Shown: positions 1 through 7,381 of the stretch, in pieces
Layout: every line of letters begins with the position of its first letter
Position numbering within the stretch: the first letter of the stretch is position 1
Assembly: GCA_025362765.1 (NCBI GenBank)
Contig: JANYFI010000010.1
Span: forward strand, 1-10,861
Direction of reading: 5' to 3'
From: Ferruginibacter sp.
Lineage (GTDB): Bacteria; Bacteroidota; Bacteroidia; Chitinophagales; Chitinophagaceae
Length of the DNA stretch: 10,861 nt
Made by a program: the position numbers and the translations under genes
The notes under the pieces: model-generated
The model's database searches: none
Seen by the model: the letters and a program-made list of their open reading frames with translations, nothing else
Told to the model about the DNA's origin: nothing

Positions 1-9
1 AAATAAAAT

Positions 10-1368
10 ATGAAAAGAATTTCCTTGTCTGTTTTTCTTCAAATAGTATTGTTTACTTCTTATGCACAGTTTAGCGTAAGCCCCAACAAACATTTTATTT
101 TAAGAGATGGCAAACCTTTCACTTGGCTGGGCGATACTGGCTGGGAACTTTTGCAACGCCTAAACCGGCAGGAGGCCGATTATTATTTAACCCGCAGGGC
201 TGAACAGGGTTTTACAGTAATTCAGACCGTGGTATTGGCGGAGTTTGACGGCTTGCATATTCCGAATGCAAACGGCGATTTACCATTAAATTCTGACGAT
301 CCGACAAAGCCCAACGAAAAATATTTTGAGCAGGTAGATTATATAATTGACAAGGCTGCTTCGGTTGGTTTAACGATTGCCTTATTACCAACATGGGGTG
401 ATAAAGTGTACAAAGATGGTTGGGGCAAAGGACCGGAAATATTCAAACCGGTGAATGCAAAAATTTATGGCAAGTGGATTGGTGACCGTTATAAAAATAA
501 GAAAAATATTATTTGGATAATGGGTGGGGACCGTAACCCGAGGGCAGCAACCAATGATGTAGAAATTTGGCGTGCCATGGCTGCTGGTGTAGAAGAAGGT
601 GTGGGCGGTGAGGATAAAGCGTTAATGAGTTTTCATCCGCAGGGTGTAGCGGAAGGCGCTTCACAATGGTTTCACAATGATAGCTGGTTCGATTTTAATA
701 TGTTTCAAACAGGGCATTGTACTGACCAGCCGGTGTACAATAAAATATTAGCGTCTTACAATCGCCTGCCAACAAAGCCTGTGTTAGATGGCGAACCTAT
801 ATATGAAAATATTCCTATTTGTTTTGATGAAAAGGACATGGGGAAATCGAGTGCGTATGATGTACGTAAAGCTACATATAATGCTTTATTTGCCGGTGCT
901 TTTGGGCATACATACGGCTGCAATGATATTTGGCAAATGCACACACCCGCATTTGATGCTGTATTAGGTTCTAATTTATTTTACAAAGAAGCCATGGAAT
1001 TAAATGGTGCCAACCAAATGAAATTTGTAAAAAGATTACTGGAATCACGTCCTTTTTTAGATAGGGTTCCTAACCAGTCACTAATCGTAGAAAACAATTT
1101 ATTTGCAGGCGAACGTATACAGGCTACACATGGTAAAGACTACGCTTTTATTTATACTGCCCAGGGAAGGGCAATCACCGTAAATATGGGTAAAATATCC
1201 GGTGAAAAAATCACCGCATCCTGGTACAATCCACGCAATGGTGTAAGCAAGGAGGCAGGAAACTTTGATAACAAAGGCCAGCAAAAATTCTCAGCTCCTA
1301 CGGCAGGCTACGGTCAGGATTGGGTGTTAATTTTGGATGATGAAAGTAAGCACTATGCAAAACCATAA
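10..1368 (+). CDS. Secreted GH140-type apiosidase (DUF4038 glycoside hydrolase)
   Basis: Predicted exported glycosidase releasing D-apiose, or apiose-linked fragments, from plant glycans or glycosides. Residues 1-19 form a signal peptide (Lys-Arg start, hydrophobic core, S17-Y18-A19 before Q20), so it should act in the periplasm or outside the cell. Residues about 21-340 match the DUF4038 (apiosidase-like) TIM barrel: the opening FSVSPNKHFILRDGKPFTWL with GDTGWEL following, then GGDRN at 172-176 and LDGEPIYEN at 259-267. D174 and E262 are the likely catalytic acids by their place in these motifs (inference). The C-terminus, with WYNPRNG and ending in DWVLIL, looks like the small beta domain (PF12904, 'collagen-binding') usually attached to DUF4038. 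At 452 aa it is full length. The start at base 10 gives the signal peptide directly. Its end overlaps the next gene. DUF4038 is broader than proven apiosidases; the apiose assignment leans on the downstream pathway genes. Confidence 0.85.
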   Translation: MKRISLSVFLQIVLFTSYAQFSVSPNKHFILRDGKPFTWLGDTGWELLQRLNRQEADYYLTRRAEQGFTVIQTVVLAEFDGLHIPNANGDLPLNSDDPTKPNEKYFEQVDYIIDKAASVGLTIALLPTWGDKVYKDGWGKGPEIFKPVNAKIYGKWIGDRYKNKKNIIWIMGGDRNPRAATNDVEIWRAMAAGVEEGVGGEDKALMSFHPQGVAEGASQWFHNDSWFDFNMFQTGHCTDQPVYNKILASYNRLPTKPVLDGEPIYENIPICFDEKDMGKSSAYDVRKATYNALFAGAFGHTYGCNDIWQMHTPAFDAVLGSNLFYKEAMELNGANQMKFVKRLLESRPFLDRVPNQSLIVENNLFAGERIQATHGKDYAFIYTAQGRAITVNMGKISGEKITASWYNPRNGVSKEAGNFDNKGQQKFSAPTAGYGQDWVLILDDESKHYAKP

Positions 1369-2389
1369 AGCAAAACTTCGCTGTGCGATAATAGGCACAG
1401 GCTTTTGGGCTAATTATCAAATTGCTGCCTGGTTAGAAATACCGGGAGTGCAAATTGTGGCGCTATACGACCGTACGAAAAAAAAGGCGGAAGAGGTTAA
1501 TGAAAAATTTAGATTAAATGCAACAGTGTACGATGATTATAGCACGTTGTTAAAAATTGAAAACATCGACTTTGTGGATATTATTACGGATGTTGATTCG
1601 CATGAAATGTTTACAATAATGGCTGCTGAAAAGGGGTTGGATGTTGTTTGTCAAAAGCCAATGGCTGCTAATTTAGAGCAAGCCGACAACATGGTGGCAA
1701 CGTGTAAAAATGCCGGGGTTAAATTTTTTATACATGAAAACTTTCGTTGGCAGGCGCCCATCCGGAAGTTAAAAAATGCGTTGGATGCCGGTGTAATTGG
1801 CAAACCATTTAAAGCACGTGTATCCTATTGTTCAGCATTTCCTGTATTTGACAACCAATCATTTTTAGCAATGTTGGATCGGTTTATTTTAATGGATATT
1901 GGATCACATGTGCTGGATATTTGCCGTTTTTTATTTGGCGAATTCAGTAGTCTATATTGCCTTACACAAACGGTTAATCCAGTAATAAGGGGGGAAGATG
2001 TGGCCAATGTGCTTATGAAAACTACCAGTGGTATGCATTGCTACGCTGAGATGAGTTATGCCAGTATTTTAGAAAAAGAAGCGTTTCCCCAAACACTGGC
2101 TTTAATTGAAGGAGAAAAGGGCAGTTTACATTTAACGAACGATTTTGAATTAAAAGTTATTACCCGCAGTGGGGTTATAGTGAGTGAGATTATTAACCCG
2201 AAAATGTATAACTGGCTTGATCCTGCTTATGCGGTAGTTCACTCCTCCATTGTTGATTGCAATGTAGATATTTTGAATGGATTAAGAGGTGGGTTCTGCG
2301 AAACCACAGGAGCCGATAATTTAAAAACAGTAGACTTAGTTTGGAAAAGTTACGAGTCGGCAGCAGCGGCAAAAAAAATAACTATATGA
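1355..2389 (+). CDS. apsD: D-apiose dehydrogenase (Gfo/Idh/MocA family oxidoreductase)
   Basis: Predicted cytoplasmic NAD(P)-dependent oxidation of D-apiose to D-apionolactone, the first intracellular step. Numbering is from the ATG at 1355 (344 aa). The Rossmann fold starts with IIGTGFWA (12-19), giving the GxGxxA dinucleotide loop; D39 follows strand 2 and may bind the ribose hydroxyls. C99-Q100-K101-P102 replaces the classical EKP motif and keeps its lysine. HENFRW is at 127-132. MDIGSHVLDIC (180-190) carries the family's conserved D181 and H185. The length is normal. ATGs at 1337 and 1340 are in frame and would add 5-6 residues; 1355 was chosen because it leaves a usual short lead before the first strand and a 14-base overlap with the hydrolase gene. 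The stop overlaps the next start as ATGA. The family is large and sequence alone does not fix the substrate; the neighbouring apionate enzymes make ApsD the best reading. Confidence 0.8.
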   Translation: MQNHKAKLRCAIIGTGFWANYQIAAWLEIPGVQIVALYDRTKKKAEEVNEKFRLNATVYDDYSTLLKIENIDFVDIITDVDSHEMFTIMAAEKGLDVVCQKPMAANLEQADNMVATCKNAGVKFFIHENFRWQAPIRKLKNALDAGVIGKPFKARVSYCSAFPVFDNQSFLAMLDRFILMDIGSHVLDICRFLFGEFSSLYCLTQTVNPVIRGEDVANVLMKTTSGMHCYAEMSYASILEKEAFPQTLALIEGEKGSLHLTNDFELKVITRSGVIVSEIINPKMYNWLDPAYAVVHSSIVDCNVDILNGLRGGFCETTGADNLKTVDLVWKSYESAAAAKKITI

Positions 2390-3843
2390 AGCTTGGCTTA
2401 AAAAATATTAGTAAATCTTTTGAGGTAATAAAAGCCTTACAGAATGTTTCGCTTGAATTTCACAAAGGGGAGGTGCATGCTATCTGTGGCGAAAATGGTG
2501 CAGGCAAAAGTACGTTGATGAATATTTTAACAGGCAATATTCAACCCGATGCGGGGGAAATTTTATTGAACAATCAAATCGTTATTATTCAAAATAATCA
2601 ACATGCCCGAAGCTTGGGTATTAACATTGTTTACCAGGAACGAAGCCTTACGGATGGGTTGTCGGTGGCAGAAAATATTTTCCCCTTGCCTCCCACCAAA
2701 TCTTTTGGCAGAATCAATTTTGTACAATTGCATCGGCAAACAAAAGCGTTGTTGCGACAGTTGGATATCGGGGAGTTTTCTCCGGAAACAATGGTAGCAA
2801 CACTTTCGCCGGCACAAAAAACGCTGGTGGAAATAGCAAAAGCACTCGCCACCAACCCTGCTATTTTATTGCTGGATGAACCCACAGCTTCGTTTACTGA
2901 TAAGGAGACAACCATACTTTTTTCGGTTATCAGAACGCTCAAAAAGCGGGGCGTTACCGTACTGTACATTTCTCATCGCATGGCCGAAATTAAACTGATT
3001 GCCGATAAGGTTTCTGTATTAAAAGATGGAAAATGCCAGGATACTTTATCAACAAATAATTGTACAACAGAAGATATTATTCGCTTAATGGTTGGCCGGG
3101 ATTTGCAACAGGTAGATGTGGCTACGCACAGCAGCGAAGAAGTGGTATTGTCCGTAAAAAATCTCTGTGGCAAAGGCTTTAACGATATCAGTTTCGATTT
3201 AAAAAAGGGCGAAATTTTCGGCTTAGGCGGCCTGGTTGGAGCAGGCAGAACGGAATTGGCAATGGCCATCTTTGGAGCAATACCTGCTAATGGTGGTACT
3301 ATTTTAAAAAATGGACAACGCATTTATAACAGGCATCCAAAACAAGGCATCGCAAACGGTATTGCTTACTTACCGGAAGAGCGCAAAACCTTGGGTGTTT
3401 TTTTGCAAAAGTCCGTTGCAGAAAATATTGTTTCAGCACGGCTTTATGGTAAGGGATATAATGTGAAAACGAACAATCAAAAGGCTGGCGAGTATTCAAG
3501 AACATTAAACATACGAAGTTCTTCTGTGCAGCAACTGATGAGTAAGTTGAGTGGCGGCAACCAACAAAAAGTGGTATTGGCCAAATGGTTGAATACGCAA
3601 CCCGACGTGTTGATAGTGGATGAACCTACGCATGGCGTTGACATTGGCGCCAAACTTGAAATTTATAAAATACTAAAACAACTCACCGCAGATGGTAAAT
3701 CAATTTTGCTGATCTCCAGCGAAATGGAAGAGCTGTTGCTTTTGTCAGACCGCATTGCAGTAATGCGGGAGGGTAAAATAAAAGGCATCTTACATAAAAA
3801 GGAAACATCCGAAAACGAAATAATTAAACTAGCTGCCCAATAA
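2386..3843 (+). CDS. Sugar ABC importer ATP-binding protein (RbsA-type, two ATPase domains)
   Basis: ATPase driving sugar uptake through the permease encoded next, on the inner face of the cytoplasmic membrane. It has 485 aa and two tandem nucleotide-binding domains. Domain 1: Walker A GENGAGKST (35-43), signature LSPAQ (140-144), Walker B LLLDEP (161-166). Domain 2: degenerate Walker A GLVGAGRT (282-289) with Arg in place of Lys, signature LSGGNQQ (388-394), Walker B and following VDEPTHGVD (411-419). One degenerate site is normal for RbsA/MglA/XylG ATPases, so it is not damage. An in-frame ATG at 2341 would add 15 residues read from inside the preceding gene. The ATG at 2386 is preferred: it begins MKLGLKNISKSF, the family's usual N-terminus, and makes an ATGA overlap with apsD. 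The substrate is inferred to be D-apiose from context; the ATPase itself does not show it. Confidence 0.92.
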   Translation: MKLGLKNISKSFEVIKALQNVSLEFHKGEVHAICGENGAGKSTLMNILTGNIQPDAGEILLNNQIVIIQNNQHARSLGINIVYQERSLTDGLSVAENIFPLPPTKSFGRINFVQLHRQTKALLRQLDIGEFSPETMVATLSPAQKTLVEIAKALATNPAILLLDEPTASFTDKETTILFSVIRTLKKRGVTVLYISHRMAEIKLIADKVSVLKDGKCQDTLSTNNCTTEDIIRLMVGRDLQQVDVATHSSEEVVLSVKNLCGKGFNDISFDLKKGEIFGLGGLVGAGRTELAMAIFGAIPANGGTILKNGQRIYNRHPKQGIANGIAYLPEERKTLGVFLQKSVAENIVSARLYGKGYNVKTNNQKAGEYSRTLNIRSSSVQQLMSKLSGGNQQKVVLAKWLNTQPDVLIVDEPTHGVDIGAKLEIYKILKQLTADGKSILLISSEMEELLLLSDRIAVMREGKIKGILHKKETSENEIIKLAAQ

Positions 3844-3850
3844 AAATAAT
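3841..3850 (+). promoter_or_regulatory. A-rich TAAAA-type ribosome binding site before the permease
   Basis: The ten bases TAAAAATAAT separate the ATPase stop, whose TAA is the start of the motif, from the permease ATG at 3851. There is no Shine-Dalgarno sequence. A TAAAA element close upstream of the start is the initiation signal described for Flavobacterium and fits Bacteroidota practice. The same ten bases recur before the last gene. The assignment rests on position and composition only. Confidence 0.45.
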
Positions 3851-4777
3851 ATGATAAAAGATAGAGTAGTTACGCTGAGTGCCACCATTTTATTGTTGTG
3901 CATCGTCATGTCCTTTCTATTCCCAAGTCAATTTCCTACGGTCGATAACTTTTCTCAGATTATGCTAAATCTATCCATTGATACCATTGTGGCGGTGGGG
4001 ATGATGTTGCTGATGATATCAGGTGTGTTTGATCTTTCGGTAGGGTCGATCGTCGCTTTCTCCGGCGGACTGGCCGGCTATTTAATGTATTATCACGATG
4101 TAAATTTTTTGGTGGCCATTGTCGCAGCTTTAAGTGGTTCGTTGCTCATTGGTTTTATCAATGGTTTCTTAATCACAAAAATCGGTATTAACCCAATGAT
4201 TCAAACCCTTGCTATGATGGGTGTGGTTCGTGGCTTATCGTTAATGTTAAGCGGAGCCGGTATCCAGAATTTCCCTTATGAATATAATTACATTGGCCAG
4301 GTGAAAATCTTGAGTTTGCAATCGCCGATCTGGTACATGTTTGCCATCGTGTTGATTTTTAGTTACCTGTTTAAAAACATCGCTTTTTTCAGGCGATACT
4401 ATTTTATCGGAAGCAATGAAAAAGCCGCTCATCTATCCGGTATTGAAGTAGAAAAAATGAAGCTCTGGGGATTTGTTATTGTGGGTCTGTTAGCAGGTAT
4501 CGCAGGTATTTTATTAAGTTCCAGATTAGGTGCTGCATTGTCTACCAGTGGTAAAGGTTTAGAGCTAAGGGTTATCACGGCTGTTATTCTGGGCGGAGCA
4601 AGTCTTGCTGGTGGACAAGGAAAAATTGTAGGTGCATTTTTAGGCGCTGCATTTATGGGCATAGTTGGCAATATTCTAATTCTAACAAGGGTATCGGGTT
4701 ATTGGCAGGAAATTATATTAGGGATTATTTTAATCCTGGCCGTAGGAATTGATCAACTTATTCAGAAAAAAAAATAG
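3851..4777 (+). CDS. Sugar ABC importer permease (RbsC-type)
   Basis: Integral inner-membrane subunit that forms the import channel with the ATPase upstream and receives sugar from the binding protein downstream. It has 308 aa, is strongly hydrophobic with several membrane segments, and belongs to the BPD_transp_2 (RbsC/XylH/AraH) family. Seen in the sequence: FDLSVGS (60-66), the conserved loop of this family; a cytoplasmic-type stretch IGSNEKAAHLSGIEV (186-200) matching the family's 'GxNxxAAxxSGI' element; and a glycine-rich C-terminal part, ILGGASLAGGQG followed by GAFLGA. One copy implies a homodimer, as for RbsC. It starts 7 bases after the ATPase stop. The D-apiose substrate is inferred from the operon. 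Confidence 0.93.
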   Translation: MIKDRVVTLSATILLLCIVMSFLFPSQFPTVDNFSQIMLNLSIDTIVAVGMMLLMISGVFDLSVGSIVAFSGGLAGYLMYYHDVNFLVAIVAALSGSLLIGFINGFLITKIGINPMIQTLAMMGVVRGLSLMLSGAGIQNFPYEYNYIGQVKILSLQSPIWYMFAIVLIFSYLFKNIAFFRRYYFIGSNEKAAHLSGIEVEKMKLWGFVIVGLLAGIAGILLSSRLGAALSTSGKGLELRVITAVILGGASLAGGQGKIVGAFLGAAFMGIVGNILILTRVSGYWQEIILGIILILAVGIDQLIQKKK

Positions 4778-4781
4778 CAGC

Positions 4782-5801
4782 ATGAATTCTATAAAAGCAC
4801 TTTTATTTAAACTGTTTTTTATTGTGTTGCTCTCGGCTTGTGAGGCACCACCACGTACAGGTGGCAGCGGTAATAATCTTCATTCAACAGAAATTATTAC
4901 GGTTGATACCGTTTCTGCAAATGAAGAATATGTGATGATTACAACCGCTATTAATATGCCAATGTATGTAAACCACGACCAGGCGGCGTTTAAAATGTGG
5001 GCAAAGAAAATGGGGGTAAAGGCCAGCATTTTAGGCCCATCCGAATGGGATATCCCCGCACAGATTGCAACTTTTGAACAGGTAATACCACAAAAGCCTG
5101 CAGGATTTTTAGTGAACGGAACAGACCCTGGGATTGCGCAGGTAATTAATAAGGCGGTAGATGCTGGCATACCAACGGTGGTGTATGATTCGGATATTCC
5201 CGGGGCAAGACAGCATAGTTTCATCGGATCGGACTGGTACGAGATGGGCCGGTTGCAGGGCGAAAGAATGGTGAAGATATTGAATGGAAAAGGGAAGGTA
5301 GTGGTGATGGGTATTTTAGGGATGACCAATATGGAAGCTGGCTTTCAGGGTTTTTTGGATGTGATAAAAAAATACCCGGCAATGGAGTTTATTGGCAAAT
5401 ATGATGACAAAGCCAATGTAGAATTAGCCGCTAAAATTACGGCTGATCTGATTGTTGCGCATCCCGATTTGGCAGGTGTCGCAGGTTTTGATGGCAACTC
5501 TGGTCCTGGCATTGCGCTTTCTGTAAAAGAAGCAAACAAAATAGGTAAAGTAAAAATAACGACGGTGGATGCTGAGCCCGAACATTTGCAATTGGTAAAG
5601 GAGGGCGTGATTGATTATTTGGTAGGACAAAAAAGAGAATTGTTTACGCAAATGGGTGCACAAATGTTGTTTGACATGCGGCACAAAACAATCGCATTTA
5701 GTAAAAATGATGCTAAGGCGGGTGTAGTACCCATACCCAAAAAAATAATTACCGGTTCAATTGAAATAGATAAATCAAATGTAGACTTATTCATCAAATG
5801 A
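4782..5801 (+). CDS. Sugar ABC importer substrate-binding lipoprotein (RbsB-type)
   Basis: Captures the sugar outside the inner membrane and hands it to the permease. It has 339 aa from the ATG at 4782. The N-terminus is a lipoprotein signal, with a hydrophobic run and the lipobox L17-S18-A19-C20, so the mature protein is anchored through C20. The residues after it (EAPPRTG) do not resemble the acidic surface-export signal of Bacteroidota lipoproteins, suggesting it faces the periplasm. The body is a periplasmic binding protein-like fold (Peripla_BP_4/RbsB group): VNGTDPG (111-117), YDSDIPGA before FIGSDWYEMG, GFDGN (235-239) and TVDAE (261-265), ending in GQKRELFTQMG, all in the order expected for hinge and sugar-contact regions. 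An in-frame ATG at 4749 lies inside the permease gene and would spoil the signal peptide. The gap to the permease is 4 bases and the stop overlaps the next start as ATGA. Binding of D-apiose is inferred. Confidence 0.93.
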   Translation: MNSIKALLFKLFFIVLLSACEAPPRTGGSGNNLHSTEIITVDTVSANEEYVMITTAINMPMYVNHDQAAFKMWAKKMGVKASILGPSEWDIPAQIATFEQVIPQKPAGFLVNGTDPGIAQVINKAVDAGIPTVVYDSDIPGARQHSFIGSDWYEMGRLQGERMVKILNGKGKVVVMGILGMTNMEAGFQGFLDVIKKYPAMEFIGKYDDKANVELAAKITADLIVAHPDLAGVAGFDGNSGPGIALSVKEANKIGKVKITTVDAEPEHLQLVKEGVIDYLVGQKRELFTQMGAQMLFDMRHKTIAFSKNDAKAGVVPIPKKIITGSIEIDKSNVDLFIK

Positions 5802-7360
5802 TATTAAAAACTACCCACCTAACGGTTGCCTACCACCAAGGTTATTTGCGCTACATTAAATTGGGCAATGAAGAACTCGTGCGCATGATTTATACGGCAT
5901 TACGGGATCAACATTGGCTTACAGCCAGCATGATAATTTCGAATGAACAAGTAGTGGAGGACGAGCATGGTTTTAAAATAACATACCAGGTCACTTATAG
6001 ATTAAATGCGATTGAATATTTTGCCAATGTTGAAATCATTGGTAGTCAAGATGATACCATTTCTTTTCATTTTATGGGAACATCCAATTGCGATTTTTTA
6101 CGAAACAGAATCGGTATCTGTGTGCATCATCCTATCAAGGAATGTATTGGTCAAACAGTAGAAATTATTCAAGGCGATGGCAGTAGCGTGGTTGCAGTTT
6201 TTCCGCAATTAATTGCACCACATCAACCTTTTAAAAACATACAGCAGTTAATTTGGAAAACACCTGGCCAGGTGAAGGCAAGCCTTGCATTTGAGGGTGA
6301 TGTTTTTGAAACAGAAGACCAACGAAACTGGACAGATAATTCTTTTAAAACCTATTCAACACCACTCGGCATTCCATTTCCCGTAGCAGTAAAAAAAGGG
6401 GATGGCGTGGAGCAAAAAGTTATTTTGACAGTATCAAATGCCAATGCTATTGACGCTGTCGTAAATGGAGAACCTGCGGCTGAAATACGGCTTGCTTTTC
6501 CTGCAATCGGTTATGCGAAAATTGATGATACACTTCCATTGGAGCATGTAGAACTTTTAAATCATATTATCATTGATCATTACCGGGTTGAAATTCGATT
6601 TGATGAGGATTGGGAAAACACGTTGAAATCTGCAATTGAAGAAGCCGGATTGCTTCATACAAAATTAGAACTGGCGTTATTTTTTGATGACTATAAAAAT
6701 GACTATAGCCAACTAAAAAAAGTACTGAATGCTACAGTAGCTTCAATTATTATTTTACAAATTAAAGCGGTAGTACCAGATCAGCAGGTATTGGATTTTA
6801 TTATTCCGCTCCTTAAAGCTGATTTCCCTTCAATAAAAATCGGTACCGGAACCGACGTGTTCTTTGCTGAATTAAATAGAAACAGGATAACTGATGAACG
6901 ATTGGATTTTGTAAGTTTTTCTATTAATCCACAAGTACATTTATGCGATGATGAAACACTCATAGAAAATTTAACTGCGCAACAATACTGCATTCAAACC
7001 ATCCGATCATTTACAAAATTGCCCATTCATATTTCTCCGGTAACGCTTAAACCAAGAGGCTTTCCTGTTTTATCCGTTGATAAAAGACAGCACACATCAT
7101 TCATCGCTAACTGGACAGCACTTTGCTTAAAATATCTGGCAGGGGCGGCGCAAATTACTTTTTATGAAGCAATTGGGAAAAAAGGAATTATCAATACAAA
7201 TGGGCCATCACCTGTATATGAATTCTTAAAAATAATTACAGCTTTTAAACCGAAGTTTATTATAACTAAATCGGTGCAAAATCCATTTGAACAAGATGAG
7301 CTGGTGTTAGAAAATGAAAGGGGTGAACGGGAGACTTTTGAGATCAACTTTTTAACATAA
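5798..7360 (+). CDS. apnL: D-apionate lactonase
   Basis: Predicted cytoplasmic hydrolysis of D-apionolactone to D-apionate, directly after the ApsD step. It has 520 aa and no signal peptide. The N-terminal beta-rich domain (about 1-220) has features I associate with the apionate lactonase family: G23-N-E with R36-D37..W40.T42, then RNRIGICVHHP (about 104-114), FPQLIAPHQPF, and FETEDQRNWTDNSFKTYSTP starting at F170. The middle part (about 240-460) alternates strands and helices like a TIM barrel, with ITFYEAIG near its end. The C-terminus (…ELVLENERGERETFEINFLT) stops where a further beta domain would normally continue, so that domain looks shortened. No proven catalytic residue can be named. 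The start is fixed by the ATGA overlap with the binding-protein stop. Family assignment is by remembered motifs and by context between apsD and apnO. Confidence 0.85.
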   Translation: MILKTTHLTVAYHQGYLRYIKLGNEELVRMIYTALRDQHWLTASMIISNEQVVEDEHGFKITYQVTYRLNAIEYFANVEIIGSQDDTISFHFMGTSNCDFLRNRIGICVHHPIKECIGQTVEIIQGDGSSVVAVFPQLIAPHQPFKNIQQLIWKTPGQVKASLAFEGDVFETEDQRNWTDNSFKTYSTPLGIPFPVAVKKGDGVEQKVILTVSNANAIDAVVNGEPAAEIRLAFPAIGYAKIDDTLPLEHVELLNHIIIDHYRVEIRFDEDWENTLKSAIEEAGLLHTKLELALFFDDYKNDYSQLKKVLNATVASIIILQIKAVVPDQQVLDFIIPLLKADFPSIKIGTGTDVFFAELNRNRITDERLDFVSFSINPQVHLCDDETLIENLTAQQYCIQTIRSFTKLPIHISPVTLKPRGFPVLSVDKRQHTSFIANWTALCLKYLAGAAQITFYEAIGKKGIINTNGPSPVYEFLKIITAFKPKFIITKSVQNPFEQDELVLENERGERETFEINFLT

Positions 7361-7381
7361 TTAAACAATAAGAGATAAATC

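Noticed and set aside
2341..2385. Upstream in-frame ATG extending the ATPase by 15 residues
   Set aside because: The extension reads low-similarity sequence from inside apsD, while the ATG at 2386 gives the family's N-terminus and an ATGA junction.
2631..2969. 112-codon minus-strand open frame inside the ATPase gene
   Set aside because: The opposite strand carries clear ABC signature and Walker B motifs here; the antisense product has no recognisable feature.
3220..3243. Loss of Walker A lysine in the second ATPase domain as a sign of decay
   Set aside because: GAGRT in the second domain is the normal state for RbsA, MglA and XylG-type ATPases.
4749..4781. Upstream in-frame ATG for the binding protein
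   Set aside because: It lies in the permease coding region and would add 11 charged residues before the lipoprotein signal; 4782 gives a clean signal peptide.
4880..5329. 149-codon open frame on the minus strand
   Set aside because: It lies wholly inside the binding-protein gene, and its Pro/Ile/Thr-rich product resembles no family. It is an antisense shadow of a well-supported gene.
7361..7381. Possible internal promoter before the RuBisCO-like gene
   Set aside because: The 21-base gap is AT-rich, but no TAnnTTTG box with a suitably spaced TTTG could be found there.
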